From: Anaerolineae bacterium
GTDB taxonomy: Bacteria > Chloroflexota > Anaerolineae > Aggregatilineales > Aggregatilineaceae
Reading direction: 5' to 3'
DNA: 64,000 bases
Assembly: GCA_027494015.1 (NCBI GenBank)
Contig: JAOSJP010000003.1
Span: 1 to 64,000, forward strand
The position numbers and the translations under genes were made by a program. A model generated the notes under the pieces. The model saw nothing but the letters and a program-made list of their open reading frames with translations, was not told the origin of the DNA and did not search any database. Each line of letters starts with the position of its first letter. Position 1 is the first letter of the stretch. Below are positions 11,482 through 21,786 of the stretch, in pieces.

Positions 11482-12739
11482 AGGCGGGCCGTTAATCCCA
11501 GGTGGTTTCCCTGGGCAAGAGATCGACCGGTTGACAGGCGGCTTTGAATCGGCGATGTTCGGTGGCTTGTCGGCTCACAGAATCCAAGATCACCAATTGC
11601 ATGCCCACCTCATCACGTTTTCCAGCCACCGACGGCAACGACCATTGTATCATGATCGAGCCAAGCGACTCGTGCTTGGCGGGCAAAGCACTATTCGTTC
11701 AACTTGCATGATGACGCTTCAATTGGTCTGGCGTCACGCACTTGGGACCGGCTCACGTGCACTCGAGCATATTTGATCAGGAATGTTTCAGCTCAGGTGA
11801 TCAATATGATTTCTACTTCTTCTGGGAGAAATGGGAGGTGAAAGTTGACTGATGCACGCGTCGGATGTGGGAAGACTCTCGGAGGCTCGGCAATCCTTGT
11901 CACCATATGGGCACTTCTTGCCGCGCTATTCGCGTGGACTCCGCTTGTTGGTGAGGAAATGGAGAACACCAACCTGAGCCAACATAGTGGGGTATGCACT
12001 AGCATTTCGTGAGATTGTTGGTATGATTACTGCAAGCCAGAAGAAGTACTCCGAATGCAATTGTTGTAGAGACGCCTGGCAAGGTGGATATTGTGCCATC
12101 TCCGTTTTTGCCAACCCAGTGCCACGCCTATCGCTGCGGCTACGTGGATGGATGGACCTCTGTCCACAGACCTTGAGGTGACTTGGCCAGCGGAAGACTT
12201 CGGATGGGAACGTCTCGACTGACTATCCGTATTGACTCCCCCCGCCTGTCAGAATTGCGATCGCAGGCATGGCGTGATCTTACCGGATGAAGGACGAGTG
12301 ACGACGGCGTTGAACGCGCCCCGTGCTTTCGTATCATGTGTTCGTAGGGAGATTCTGGAAAAAAGGAAACGGATTCAGGCAACGTGGTACAGAGAGACGC
12401 ATTTGCGCAGTCCTGCCGCACCTGGGACGCGTTGCACCTTGATCCTCAGATCCGAAATGTGCTTCATCCCTCCTGAGGATGGAGGCCCAGGGGCAGCCAC
12501 AATTGAATTGATGACGGCTCCCGATAATGAGACCTTCCCAAACGTGCCGTGCACGCCTCCTCAAGTCAGCAAGTGAGCGATCCGAGACTGGCGGGTCGAG
12601 GTGAACAGCCCGCCGCTCCGAATAGGGCGGATCCCGTGGCGACAGTCGCAGTCGTAAGGCAGCCTTCTCCCCTCGCAGTCACCGTGGGATCCGAAGCAGC
12701 CAAGCACTGTCAACAAGTAGACTGATTCTATGAAAGAGA
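11482..12739. other. Gene-poor region with weak coding fragments
   Basis: No known gene is recognised over about 1.25 kb. A GGGAGGTG site at about 11829-11836 precedes a possible TTG start at 11845, whose frame has a leader-like stretch SAILVTIWALLAALFAW. Further on, another frame reads IVVETPGKVDIVPSPFLPTQ (about 12058-12117), so a small exported protein broken by shifts is possible. A 114-codon frame at 12232-12576 on the plus strand is unrecognised. Confidence 0.3.
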
Positions 12740-12805
12740 GGTCCTCCTGGTGTAGTAGGAGTTTGTGAGTGTTTTCTACTTCACCCCACTACTCGAAGGA
12801 GGACC
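12740..12805 (+). promoter_or_regulatory. Hairpin sequestering the transposase ribosome site
   Basis: GGTCCTCCT at 12740-12748 pairs perfectly with AGGAGGACC at 12797-12805, with AGTAG (12754-12758) pairing with CTACT (12789-12793) further in. The right arm contains AGGAGG, the Shine-Dalgarno sequence for the transposase start at 12810. Folded, the leader would hide the ribosome site, a known way for insertion sequences to block translation from read-through transcripts. Confidence 0.6.
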
Positions 12806-12809
12806 AGAT

Positions 12810-13894
12810 ATGTTGTACCTCGGGATTGACCAGCATCGCAAGCAGTTGACGGTGAATATCCGCAATGAGGAGTGGTGACGTCATCGAGAAGCGTCAGGTG
12901 AGCACGGAATGGGAGCGTGTGCGGGCGTTCTTCGCCTGGCTCCGTGAGCGAGCTGAGTCGGAAGGAGGATTTGCAGCGATTCTGGAGATTTGCGGTTTTA
13001 ACGATTGGCTGCTGAAGATGTTGGTGGAATACGGCTGCCGGGAAACCGTTTTGATCCAGCCGGGAAAACGTTCCAAGAAGAAGACGGACCGTCGGGACGC
13101 CAACGCCCTGAGCGAGTTGTTGTGGGTCAACCGGAGACGATTGCTGGAAGGCAAGCCCGTACACCAGTTGCGCCGGGTCTTGCCGCCAGGTGCCGAAGAG
13201 CAACGGAACCGCCAGTTGACCGCGTTGCGGAAACGTCTGACTCAATTGCGGACCAAGGCGATTAACCGGGTTCAGCATCTTCTGCTGCGACACAACCTCC
13301 AGCAGGAATGTCCCACCAAGGAAATCCAGACGAAGAAGGCCAAGCAGTGGCTGCGTCAGTTGGAGTTGGACTGGATGGATCGATTGGAGCTGAACCTCCT
13401 GTTGGACCAATGGGAGATGTACGACAAGCAGATCGACGAGGTCAACGTGGAGATCAAGAAACGCCAGGAGGAGGATGAAGTGGCCGCGATCGTGGCCACG
13501 ATTCCCGGAGCGGCCGCCTATTCCAGCCTGACGATTGCCAGCCGGATCGGCCCAATTGATCGCTTTGCGAGAGCGAAGAGCCTGGCAAACTTCTGGGGTC
13601 TGACACCGGGCTGCCGCAACTCGGGGGACGCCACCGATCGGCTGGGTTCGATCACCAAAGAGGGAGCAGCATGGTTCGCTGTATCCTCGGACAACTGGTG
13701 CTCCACGTGCTGCGGCGCGACCCGTTCATGAAACAATGGTATCAGCGGATCAAGAACGACGAGGCTCAAAGATCGCCCGAGTGGCGGTGATGCGACGACT
13801 AGCAGAGATCATTTGGCACATGGTCAAATACAAGCAAGCTTACGTAATTGGTGGACCAGAAGCCTGGAAGAAGGTCTACGGAAGCAGTTCCTGA
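12810..13894 (+). CDS. IS110-family transposase, three frameshifts
   Basis: This is a DEDD recombinase of the IS110 family, about 360 residues. The N-terminus LYLGIDQHRKQLTV carries the first catalytic aspartate, EICGF the glutamate, and KKTDRRDANAL the two further aspartates. The C-terminal Transposase_20 domain contains ATIPGAAAYSSLTIASRIG and GSITKEGAA, where the serine of the GSITK block corresponds to the proposed nucleophile. Frames change near 12885, 13668 and 13760, after which the protein ends KKVYGSSS at 13894. All catalytic positions remain, so the breaks are probably indels in the consensus. Its ribosome site is buried in the hairpin at 12740-12805. Confidence 0.8.
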
Positions 13895-13932
13895 CCCGTT
13901 GAACCTCCGCTCGGGCTCGACAGAAGGGGACC

Positions 13933-14006
13933 GTCCCTTCCCCCTTCGCCGTCGCCTCGTCCCCCGCGGGGGTGAGGGCCGAGGCGACGGCGAAGGCGGA
14001 AGGGAC
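13933..14006. repeat. Long GC-rich hairpin downstream of IS110 gene
   Basis: Arms 13933-13959 and 13980-14006 are complementary at 26 of 27 positions. The 20-base loop contains a further palindrome, CCCCCGCGGGGG. It begins 39 bases after the transposase stop. It could be a strong transcription stop, a structured end of the element, or a dispersed repeat of the host. Confidence 0.75.
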
Positions 14007-14705
14007 CCCGGACCCTTTATGGAATCAACAGAAAACCCATAATGAACACGAGGGATTGCTGACGGTTGCATCGGCCCTCTTTCCGATTGGGAAGTAGAGG
14101 CCCTCGCCACGCCCAACCAGTCTGATGTGCCACTTGGACTTGGCCTCAGCCGCCAAGCGTTACGACTGAATGAGACGGTAGGCGTCGGCGAGACGGTCGC
14201 AAAGAATATTCGGTGTCAGGTCCATCGACCTGAGCGACCTGCGAAGAAGTCGCAGGCGGAACCACGAAGGGATGTGTTGGGGTGCCGCCGCAGTGAAAAG
14301 AACGCGCGATGACCTCGTAATCAAGACCGCGACCAACCATGCTCAGTCCGCAAGCCACCGCCAATCCGAGTCCGTCTTCTCTGGGCAACAAACACGGAGA
14401 TCAACTGGGCTCGACAAGTATTTTCAATCCAACGAATCCTCCTCAAAAAGCCCCAAACTGCTTTTAGCGCGGAGCGTATGCCTCAAAAACACCGGGCGGC
14501 CACTTGACAGAAGAATCTCTTTCAGGGAAGTGGCACACGGTGACCGTCGCACTGTCACTCGGAGAGTGCCTGCTACTGTTCCTGCCACAACAGGACTCTG
14601 GTTCCCCCCAACCTCATGACGAACAGACTTGCAGGCCAGGCGCGCAGCACGAGAGAATAGGCCTGTGTAAACCGCTTCATACTGCTGCCGACCCAAGACC
14701 AGGAG
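14007..14705. other. Gap with no recognised gene
   Basis: The roughly 700 bases between the long hairpin and the second GDPD gene contain only short, arginine-rich frames on both strands that resemble nothing known. This may include the right flank of the insertion sequence and the promoter of the GDPD gene. Confidence 0.4.
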
Positions 14706-15567
14706 ATGACCGTGCTCCGAACCCGCTTCTTTCAATGTACTGCTTGCCTGCTGGGCATGGTCGCATCATTCGCAACGGCGGCCGACGATCGCACCGAGAG
14801 GCCGGTCATGCCGGCCCGGGGCATTTCGGCACACCGCGGGGCCAGCACGAGCCATCCGGAAAACACACTTCCGGCCTTTCGTGAAGCCGTTCGACTGGGC
14901 GTTCAGCAGATCGAGGCCGACGTCTACCCTCACCAAGGACAAGCAGATGGTGGTCATGCACGACCCGATGGTCGACCGCACCACCGACGGCAGGGGGAAG
15001 ATCGCCGACCTGACCCTGGCCGAAATCAAACGGCTCGATGCCGGGTCCTGGAAGGGGCCGCAGTTCGCCGGCCAGCGCGTGCCGGCGCTCGAAGAGGCCC
15101 TGGCGATCATGCCGGTCAACATTTGGCTCAACCTGCATCTCAAGGGCGGCGCGGATGTCGGAGCGGCCGTGGCCAGGCAGATCGTGCGCGAGCGGCGCAC
15201 CCATCCGGCCTTTGTGGCAGCCGGGCGGGCCGCGGCGGAGGCAGCGCGAGAGGTTTGCCCGGAGATCCTGGTCTGCAACATGGAACGTCAAAGCTCCAAC
15301 TCGGACTACGTCGACGACACGATCGCCCGGAGCGACGATTTCATCCAGTTGCTGCGCAACCTGGCAGCGTCTGACGACATGGCCAAGCTAAGAACAGCCA
15401 AGGTTCGTATCAACCTCTGTTGTACGAACGATCCGGCAGCGCTCAAGGGTTTCTACGAGGCCGGCGTCGATTTCGTGCTGACCGACGATGTGGCGACTAT
15501 GATCCGCGCGGCGGAACAGCTCGGTATCCCCCCGCTGCAACCGGTCTTTCGCGACGGCAGCCCCTGA
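14706..15567 (+). CDS. Glycerophosphodiester phosphodiesterase family protein (GDPD copy 2), one frameshift
   Basis: This is an exported GDPD-family enzyme of about 287 residues that would cleave glycerophosphodiesters to glycerol-3-phosphate and an alcohol. A leader ([17 protein letters not shown]) precedes [14 protein letters not shown], with the catalytic HRG. EADVY supplies the metal-binding E and D, and [14 protein letters not shown] the second catalytic histidine. The only break is one extra C near 14932, where GACGTCTACC should run straight into CTCACCAAGGAC. All catalytic residues are intact. The C-terminus [20 protein letters not shown] matches the decayed copy at 8647. The GH127 gene follows after 42 bases. 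Confidence 0.75.
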
Positions 15568-15609
15568 AGAGGTTGGACAATCCGAGCTGGCTACAAACGG
15601 AGCGAGCAG

Positions 15610-17690
15610 ATGACGAGATTCGATGACAGAGTGTTCCTTGCCTTGGCTTTGGCTGCCGTTGCCCTCACCCTGGTTCCCATGGCCGATGCCGACGAGACGG
15701 CAACCCCTCAGCCGGCCAACTACGTCCGGCCCTTCGAGCCGCCCACGCGTCCGGCCTTTCTGCCTCTGCCGCCGGGCGCGGTGGAACCCGCCGGCTGGCT
15801 GCGAGATTGGTGCCTGGCCGCCAAGGACGGCTACACTGGACACATGGACGAGGTGGACGACGAGTTCAAGCGGGCCTGGGCTCCCGACCACAAGATGACC
15901 GGCGAACGGCTCTTCTGGTACAAGGGCGCTGGCCCTATGAAGGAGGCGGCTACTGGTTCGACGGCCTCGGACGCCTGGGCTACGCCCTGCACGACGAGGC
16001 CCTGATCGCCCAGGCGAAGCGGCGGCTCGACAGCGTGGCCGGCAATATGAACGCCGATGGCCTGCTCTTCCTCTGGTGGCTGAACCGCAACAACCCCGAC
16101 GACCGCCAGGCCGTCCAGGCAGCCCTGGGAGGCTGGCCGCTTTGGGCCTGCGGGCTGCTGGGACGGGCCATGACCGGCTTCTACGCTGGGTCGGGCGACG
16201 AACACGTCTTGGATGCCCTCAAAGAAGGCCTACGGCGCCGACCCCGATTGCCTGCGGTCGATCACCGGCAACCTGTCGAACATCTGGCCGGCCTACGATA
16301 CCTACTGCTGGACCGGCAATCCAACCATCGCGACCGCCCTGGACCGCATGTTCAAACAGGAAGACTCGGCCCTGATACCCAGCCTCATCCGCTATCGCCA
16401 GGCACCCAACCTGAGTCCCGGTACCACCGTCGACAACGCCCACGTGGTCGAGTTCATCGAAACCACCACCCCTGGACCGTCGGCTACCTGTGGACCGGCG
16501 ACCGCAGCTTTCTCGACGCGGCCGTCGGCTGGCACGACCTGCTCGAGCGCGTGGCCATGCAACCCCCACGGCGTCCCCGTCTCCGACGAATGGTACGGTC
16601 CGACAGGCGCCTTCCGCGGCAGCGAAACCTGCGACGTGGCCGGATACGTGTGGAGTCAGATCAGCCTGCTCCTCGTGTCGGGCGAAGGCCGCATGGCCGA
16701 CCGGGCCGAACGGGCGTTCTTCAACGCCGGCCCCGCCACGGTTGCACGCGACTTCAAGACCCACGTCTACTTCCAGAGCCCTGATCGCTTCGCCAATCTC
16801 TCGCCCGACTTCCCCCACGGCCCCAGGGTGGCGGCGGCTCCTATCAGGTGAAGCACTCGCCCCTGTGCTGCACGGCCGCGCTCAATCGTATCGTGCCTGG
16901 TACGTGACCCACATGTGGATGGCCACCTGCGACAACGGCCTGGCCGCAACCTGCTACGGTCCCTGCAAGGTCACCGCGCTCGTGGCCAATCGCGTGCCCG
17001 TGGTCCTTACCTGCAACACCGACTACCCCTTCAACGAAACCATCGAGATCACCGTGCAGCCCGAGCGGGAAGCAGCTTTCCCTCTCGATTTCCGCATTCC
17101 CGGCTGGTGCACCACCCCGGCTTTGGAGGTCAACGGTTCCGCAATCACGGTTGAGCCGAATCCCCACGGGTTTACCCGCATCGACCGTGCCTGGAAATCG
17201 GGCGACACTCTCCGGCTGCACCTTCCGATGACGGCAAGGCTGGAGACCGGGCGCGATGCCGCGTCGGGCGCGCTCCTACGACGGTGCCCATCGCGCCACT
17301 TCCGTGACCATTCCGGAACCCGACTCAACCCGGGGCGTGCCCTACGCCTCGGTTTCTTACGGCCCCCTGCTGTTTGCCCTGCCGATCCCGGACACGGTCG
17401 ACGCCAACACGCCCGATCCGTCGGCTCGCTGGAAGTTCGCCCTCGACGTGCAACAACCCGATCTGACGGTCGAACGCCGCAGCATGCCCGCCAGGTGGGA
17501 TTGGCCCCTGGCTGCACCGCTGCTGTTGCAGGCCAATGCCGTCGAGGTCGCCTGGGATCCCGACCCAAAATCTCTCCCCGCCTGCCGCCGTTCCCGACCG
17601 CCAGGCGAGAAACGGCGGAGCGAGTGACGCTCGTTCCCTACGGCTGCACCAAGTTCCGCATCTCCATGTTTCCCGTCACTGCGGAACCTG
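15610..17690 (+). CDS. GH127 (DUF1680) beta-L-arabinofuranosidase-like enzyme, several frameshifts
   Basis: This is an exported glycoside hydrolase of the DUF1680/GH127 type, which removes beta-L-arabinofuranose from plant glycans in characterised members. A leader (FLALALAAVALTLVPMADA) starts at 15610. The (alpha/alpha)6 barrel follows in three frames, with PPGAVEPAGWLRDWCLAAKD, GLLFLWWLNRN and NLSNIWPAYDTYCWTGN. The active-site glutamate lies in RGSETCDVAGYVW, and the adjacent cysteines in SPLCCTAALNR supply the proposed nucleophile and zinc ligands, so catalytic residues are kept. The C-terminal sandwich ends at LVPYGCTKFRISMFPVT. About six frame changes occur. It belongs with the GDPD and SGNH genes on one strand. 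Confidence 0.75.
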
Positions 17691-17699
17691 AAGCAAAGC

Positions 17700-18341
17700 C
17701 CTCGGCCGTTCGGCGAATCCTGTTCCTGGGAACAGCATCACCCTGCACGGTCCCAAGCCCGATATCGGCTGGGACGGAAACTGGGGCATGGCGGCCAGTT
17801 CCCAAGACAAGGACTATGTCCATCTCGTCACCGCCGCCCTCACTCAGCACACGGGGCCCAGCCCGAGATCATGGTCAAGAACATTGCGGGCTTTGAACGC
17901 AACTACGCCACCTACGACGTCGACCAGGAAATGAAGGAGTTCTTCGCCTTCGATCCCGACCTGGTGATCCTGGCGATCGGCGAGAATGTGCCCGGCCTGA
18001 GTTCCGAAGAGGCCAAGACGCAGTTCAAGGCCGGGGTGATGAACATCCTGAGATGCGCCCTGGCGAAGCGCCACCCGCTGGTGGTCGTGCGAAGCAGCTT
18101 CTGGCCGAATGCCGCCAAGACGAAGTACTCCGCCAGGCCTGCCAGGGAGGCCGGCGGGATCTTCGTCGACGCCGGCCCCATCGGCCGCGATCCCGCCAAC
18201 GCAGCCCGTTCGGAACGTTCCTTCAGCCACGACGGCGTCGCCGCACATCCGGGCGACAAGGGCATGAAAGCCCTCGCCGACGCCGTCGTCGCGGCCGTGC
18301 TGAAGGCTCGATCCGAAATGCAGCGTGAGCGTCGGAACTGA
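17700..18341 (+). CDS. SGNH/GDSL hydrolase, frameshifted at the N-terminus
   Basis: This is a GDSL/SGNH-type esterase of about 210 residues. Restoring one G at about 17730 gives [15 protein letters not shown], the block I motif with the nucleophilic serine. The rest reads in one frame from about 17871: [13 protein letters not shown] contains the block III GxN-like element, and [18 protein letters not shown] has the block V aspartate/histidine pair. No stop codon separates this frame from the end of the GH127 gene. Either a stop was lost through an indel or the two form one polypeptide. Family members often deacetylate or deacylate glycans, which suits the neighbour. Confidence 0.65.
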   Translation, partial: PRPFGESCSWEQHHPARSQARYRLGRKLGHGGQFPRQGLCPSRHRRPHSAHGAQPEIMVKNIAGFERNYATYDVDQEMKEFFAFDPDLVILAIGENVPGLSSEEAKTQFKAGVMNILRCALAKRHPLVVVRSSFWPNAAKTKYSARPAREAGGIFVDAGPIGRDPANAARSERSFSHDGVAAHPGDKGMKALADAVVAAVLKARSEMQRERRN

Positions 18342-18399
18342 AGACGGTTGAGGTGGACAGCTATGGGCTGATTCCTTGAAGAGACACGGAGTCCACCAG

Positions 18400-18897
18400 A
18401 TGGTGTACAACCTGATCGATTGGCATTTCGAGTACGGTGCCGGTGTGATTGCCGCAAGGCCGACTCTCGTCAATTTCGTCAAGCGTCTCGGCGCCGCTCT
18501 CCTGATATGGTTTCTGCTCTACCTGTTCTATTTGGGCTTTGAGTTGCCGAGTTGGGCGTCGGCAACGACTTCGTCGCGGGTCCTTCTCGGCATCGGTGGA
18601 GTTGTGGGGGCAGCAGCCCTGGCCAATCCTCTGAGCGTGTTGTGGCAACGGCTGCGGATCGAACGCGATGGGTGCGGCGATGTCGTTATTACTTCCTTCT
18701 TCTTCCGGCCGCGGACTATTCCGAATCGCACAGGGGAGCGTAGCGAGCATGCCGGTGGTGGTCACGGAAGAGCGTGTGAGGGTCAAGCATTCGAGGAGAA
18801 CCGTGGGGTGGCGTTGGCGGGTCCGGCTCGAGTTTGTGGGCGGCAGCGTGGAGTTCTGGCTCGATCAGAGCCGCTTCGAAACCGGCCAATGACTCGC
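18400..18897 (+). CDS. Uncharacterised membrane protein, frameshifted
   Basis: The frame from ATG 18400 begins MVYNLIDWHFEYGAG and has two hydrophobic segments, LGAALLIWFLLYLFYLGF and VLLGIGGVVGAAALA, consistent with two membrane helices. A shift near 18670 leads to a soluble C-terminal part reading ASMPVVVTEERVRVKHSRRT and LEFVGGSVEFWLDQSRFETG. A further shift at the stop could extend it through RRVKEFILALEAIAG to about 18955. No family is recognised. Confidence 0.4.
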
Positions 18898-19044
18898 CGC
18901 CTCGGCGCGTGAAGGAGTTCATTCTGGCGTTGGAGGCGATCGCCGGGGTTCAGTGTATGGAAACGCAAGTGGCGGCATGGGAAGGCTCTGCGCCGAGGCT
19001 TCTCCCTTGGAATTCGCCGGCGCACCATCTCCGATTCGTCGACG

Positions 19045-19287
19045 ATGCGGCAGACGTTCCAGTCCCTCAACGAAGTCCCGCCTGAGCTGCGAGCGCAATT
19101 GGAGGCAGCGGTGCAGCAGGCCCGAGACGGGAATGAGTCGGTGGTCAGGTATCAGAAGATCACGGTTCGGGATTCCGACGGGCGCGTGCAGACGTATGAC
19201 TCTATCGACGACCTGCCGCCCGAAATCCGCTCGCGCCTCGATGCGGCCCGCCGCCGCAACGCCCAACGATCGGATGGAGCGACATAG
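19045..19287 (+). CDS. Small conserved hypothetical protein
   Basis: This is an intact 80-residue frame starting MRQTFQSLNEVPPELRAQLE and containing YDSIDDLPPEIRSRLDAAR. The (S/D)xxEVPPExR pattern occurs twice, once at each end, with a central strand-like region (VVRYQKITVRDSDGRVQTY). I recall similar short proteins with this paired motif in planctomycetes and other bacteria, with no known function. It is one of the few unbroken genes in the left part. It converges with the symporter gene, 4 bases beyond its stop. Confidence 0.5.
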   Translation: MRQTFQSLNEVPPELRAQLEAAVQQARDGNESVVRYQKITVRDSDGRVQTYDSIDDLPPEIRSRLDAARRRNAQRSDGAT

Positions 19288-19291
19288 CATT

Positions 19292-21076
19292 TCACCCAGC
19301 CTTCACCCGCTTCCAGGTCGCAAACAGCACGGCCACCGATACCGCCGTCAGTCCCGTCAGAACCGCGGCCGGCAGGAAGTTGCCGTAGAGCCAATATCCG
19401 GTAGCGAACAAGGCGCTTGTACACCGCCGTGCAACCGATGACCGTGCACAGCAGTTCCAGCGGAACCGTCCAGCCGTCGCTCGTGTCGGCCGCCGTTTCG
19501 TCCTTCTCCGCCAGGCGGCGCATCACCGGCGCCCAGCCCGGCCCGCCGGGTCGAATGAGCCTACAAAAAGCTCTCCAGGGTGGCGGCCGCCGTCGGACGG
19601 GTCAAGAACGTCACCACCAGCCAGGCGACGGTCGTGACGGCAACCCCGATCACGATCTTTGCGGAACCGGAAAGACTGTCGGAACCGAACGATTCCAGCC
19701 CGATCGCTACGAGCAGCGACGCGACCATGGCCGCGATCTCGCTGAAGGCGTTGATTCGCCACCAGAACCAGCGGAGGATGAACAGAAGCCCCGTGCCCGC
19801 CCCGGATCTGCAAAATGATCTGAAACACCTGCAGTGCATTGCTGAGACAAAGGCTGACCAAGCCGCGGCCACCATCGTCAGCAACGTGCAGAGCCGGGCC
19901 GACAAGACCAGTTCCTTTTTCGGGGCCTCCGGGCGGACGAACCGCGTGTAGAAGTCGTTCACAAGATACGACGAACCCCAGTTGAGGTGCGTCGAAAGAG
20001 TCGACATGAAGGCCGCCATCAGCGAAGCGAGCACGACGCCCCGCAACCCGCTCGGCAAGAGGGTCAGCATGGCCGGATAGGCCAGGTCGTGCTTGACCAC
20101 GTCGTCGGACATGTGCGGAAACGCCACGCGCAACGATTCCAGGGTGGGAAAGACCACGATCGACGCCAGTGCCACGAGAATCCACGGCCAGGGCCGCAAG
20201 GCATAGTGGGCCACGTTGAACAGCAGCGTGGCGCCCGTGGCGTGCGTTTCGTTCTTGGCGGCCAGCATCCGCTGGGCGATGTAGCCCCCGCCGCCGGGTT
20301 CGGCGCCCGGATACCAGACGCTCCACCACTGCACGGCCAGCGGAACGATGAACACCGACAGGGCCAGCTCGTGGTTGCTGAAATCCGGCAGCAAGTGGAT
20401 CTTGTCCCGCACGGCTCTCGTGGGCCAGCAGTCCGGCCAGCCCGCCGACACTGTCGAGATTGAGCAGATAGACGGCCGCCGCGATCGCCCCGCCCATGGC
20501 CACGAAGAACTGGAAGAAATCGGTGATCAACACGCCCCTCAGCCCGCCCAGCATGCTGTAGACGACCGTGACGGACGCTGGCAACCACCACCGTTTGAAC
20601 CGGCGAGTGCCGAGCATCGCCCCGGCCGATCTTGATCGACCGCCAGGCGTGGCGGACGACATGACGATCGACGTTGAAAGCACGCCCAGGTACACGGCCC
20701 GAAAACCCCGCAGGAACGCGGCAGGCTTTCCGCTGTAGCGAAGCTCGTAGAACTCGATGTCGGTCATCACGCCCGAGCGGCGCCACAGTTTGGCGTAGAC
20801 GAACACGGTCATCATGCCGGTGAGCAGAAATGCCCACCAGACCCAGTTTCCGGCCACACCCTTCTGACGCACGATATCGGTCACCAGGTTGGGCGTGCCC
20901 GCCGAAAACGTGGTGGCCACCATCGACAAGCCCAGCAGCCACCACGGCATCCCGCGACCCGACAGGAAGAACTCCGCCGAACTGCTCCCGGCCCGCTTCG
21001 TCACCGCCAGGCCGATGGCGAGCGTGATCACCAGAAACGCAACGACGATCGTCCAGTCAATCCCGTCCAGCGTCAT
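19292..21076 (-). CDS. Sodium:solute symporter (SSS family), several frameshifts
   Basis: This is an inner-membrane Na+-driven symporter of the SSS family, about 590 residues and 13-14 membrane helices. The start at 21076 reads MTLDGIDWTIVVAFLVITLA. Family landmarks include GRGMPWWLLGLSMVATTFSA and TPNLVTDIVRQKGVAGNWVW near the N-terminus, SMLGGLRGVLITDFFQFFVA in the middle, and SLMAAFMSTLSTHLNWGSSY for helix 8 with the sodium-site residues. The C-terminal helices continue through MRRLAEKDETAADTSDGW to the stop at 19292-19294. Four or more shifts separate the pieces. Substrate cannot be told. SSS genes of this kind lie near glycosidase genes in planctomycetes, so a sugar or organic acid is likely. 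Confidence 0.75.
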
Positions 21077-21165
21077 AAGGCTCTCTTCCGAATAAGTGTC
21101 GCTTGTTCGCTCCGCGAACAAGCCGCCTTGTTGCAGACCACTACTGCGTTGCAGCCTTTGCCCCC

Positions 21166-21577
21166 TCAATCGCCCGCAAACGGACCGGCCCCCAAGAACG
21201 CTACCGAAAGATGATCGCCGACCCCTCGCTTATCCACCACGCAAAACCGCAGTCGGAGCCGCGAGTCCACACCCGCCGATTCCGTCATCCAGCGAAATCC
21301 ACTCCTTTCCCGCTCGCGTCGGGCAATATCCTCTTCCCAAATCAGGCGGTCATTGGCCCACAACCGCATGAACCGAAAACCCGGATAGCGTTTCTCGAGC
21401 CGCGTGTCATTGACGAACGCGTCGAGCACAAGCCGCCCGGCATGATCGGGCACGGCAACCTCGGCAACCACCTCCGCCCCGTCCCCGGTTTGGAGGGGAA
21501 CGCCGCGTGGATAGGCGATCGCCACCAGCCCACCCGCCTTCCGCCGACCTGTTCCGTAGGGGAGCAGGCTGGCCGCG
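21166..21577 (-). CDS. Uncharacterised protein, cut at the contig junction
   Basis: The minus-strand frame reads from about 21577 to the stop at 21166 with no internal break. It contains GRLVLDAFVNDTRLEKRYPG and FRFMRLWANDRLIWEEDIAR, then RLRLRFCVVDKRGVGDHLSV. The frame runs upstream beyond the GTG at 21525 through DAASLLPYGTGRRKAGG until a TGA at about 21578, so its true N-terminus is missing. The C-terminal domain looks like a beta-rich binding module of secreted planctomycete proteins. It lies upstream of the symporter on the same strand. No function is assigned. Confidence 0.4.
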
Positions 21578-21650
21578 TCTCAATCAGCAACTTCTGGAAC
21601 CACGCCGCGAAGCAGCGGCCTGCGCGCGCCGAGCGATCCGAGCAGGCAAG
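21530..21650. other. Probable chimeric junction between two genomes
   Basis: A planctomycete-like minus-strand gene loses its N-terminus here and a different minus-strand gene begins losing its C-terminus, with no plausible single protein across the point. On the left nearly every gene is frame-broken, while on the right genes are nearly all intact. Palindromic repeat families of the right part never occur to the left. Confidence 0.6.
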
Positions 21651-21766
21651 GCGGCCGGATCGGCGCGCTGTGATGCCGCTGGTGGCGTGGCGTTGAGCAG
21701 CCCGTACAGCCCGGCCACGAGCAGCAGTCCAGCGGCGCGCACGCCAGCCGCGCGATCACCGGCCAC
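21600..21766 (-). CDS. Truncated N-terminus of an exported protein
   Basis: A minus-strand frame from a GTG at 21766 reads VAGDRAAGVRAAGLLLVAGL, a basic start plus hydrophobic core, then YGLLNATPPAASQRADPAAL, like a signal or anchor segment followed by a linker. It then runs into the junction and cannot be followed. It is divergent from the GNAT gene, 20 bases apart. Start and identity are uncertain. Confidence 0.3.
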
Positions 21767-21786
21767 GCGCCAGAGGACGCCGCCCC

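Larger units (their letters stand above)
12740..13894 (+). mobile_element. IS110-family insertion sequence (ends not defined)
   Basis: The transposase and its leader hairpin define the core of the element. IS110 elements lack terminal inverted repeats, so the true ends cannot be read from one copy. In this family a non-coding end encodes the bridge RNA that guides recombination. The region upstream of 12740 and the strongly folded stretch at 13933-14006 are the places to look. Confidence 0.55.

Noticed and set aside
8647..15567. GDPD copies 1 and 2 as assembly duplicates of one locus
   Set aside because: They differ by many substitutions including catalytic codons, and their downstream genes are different (propeller versus GH127).
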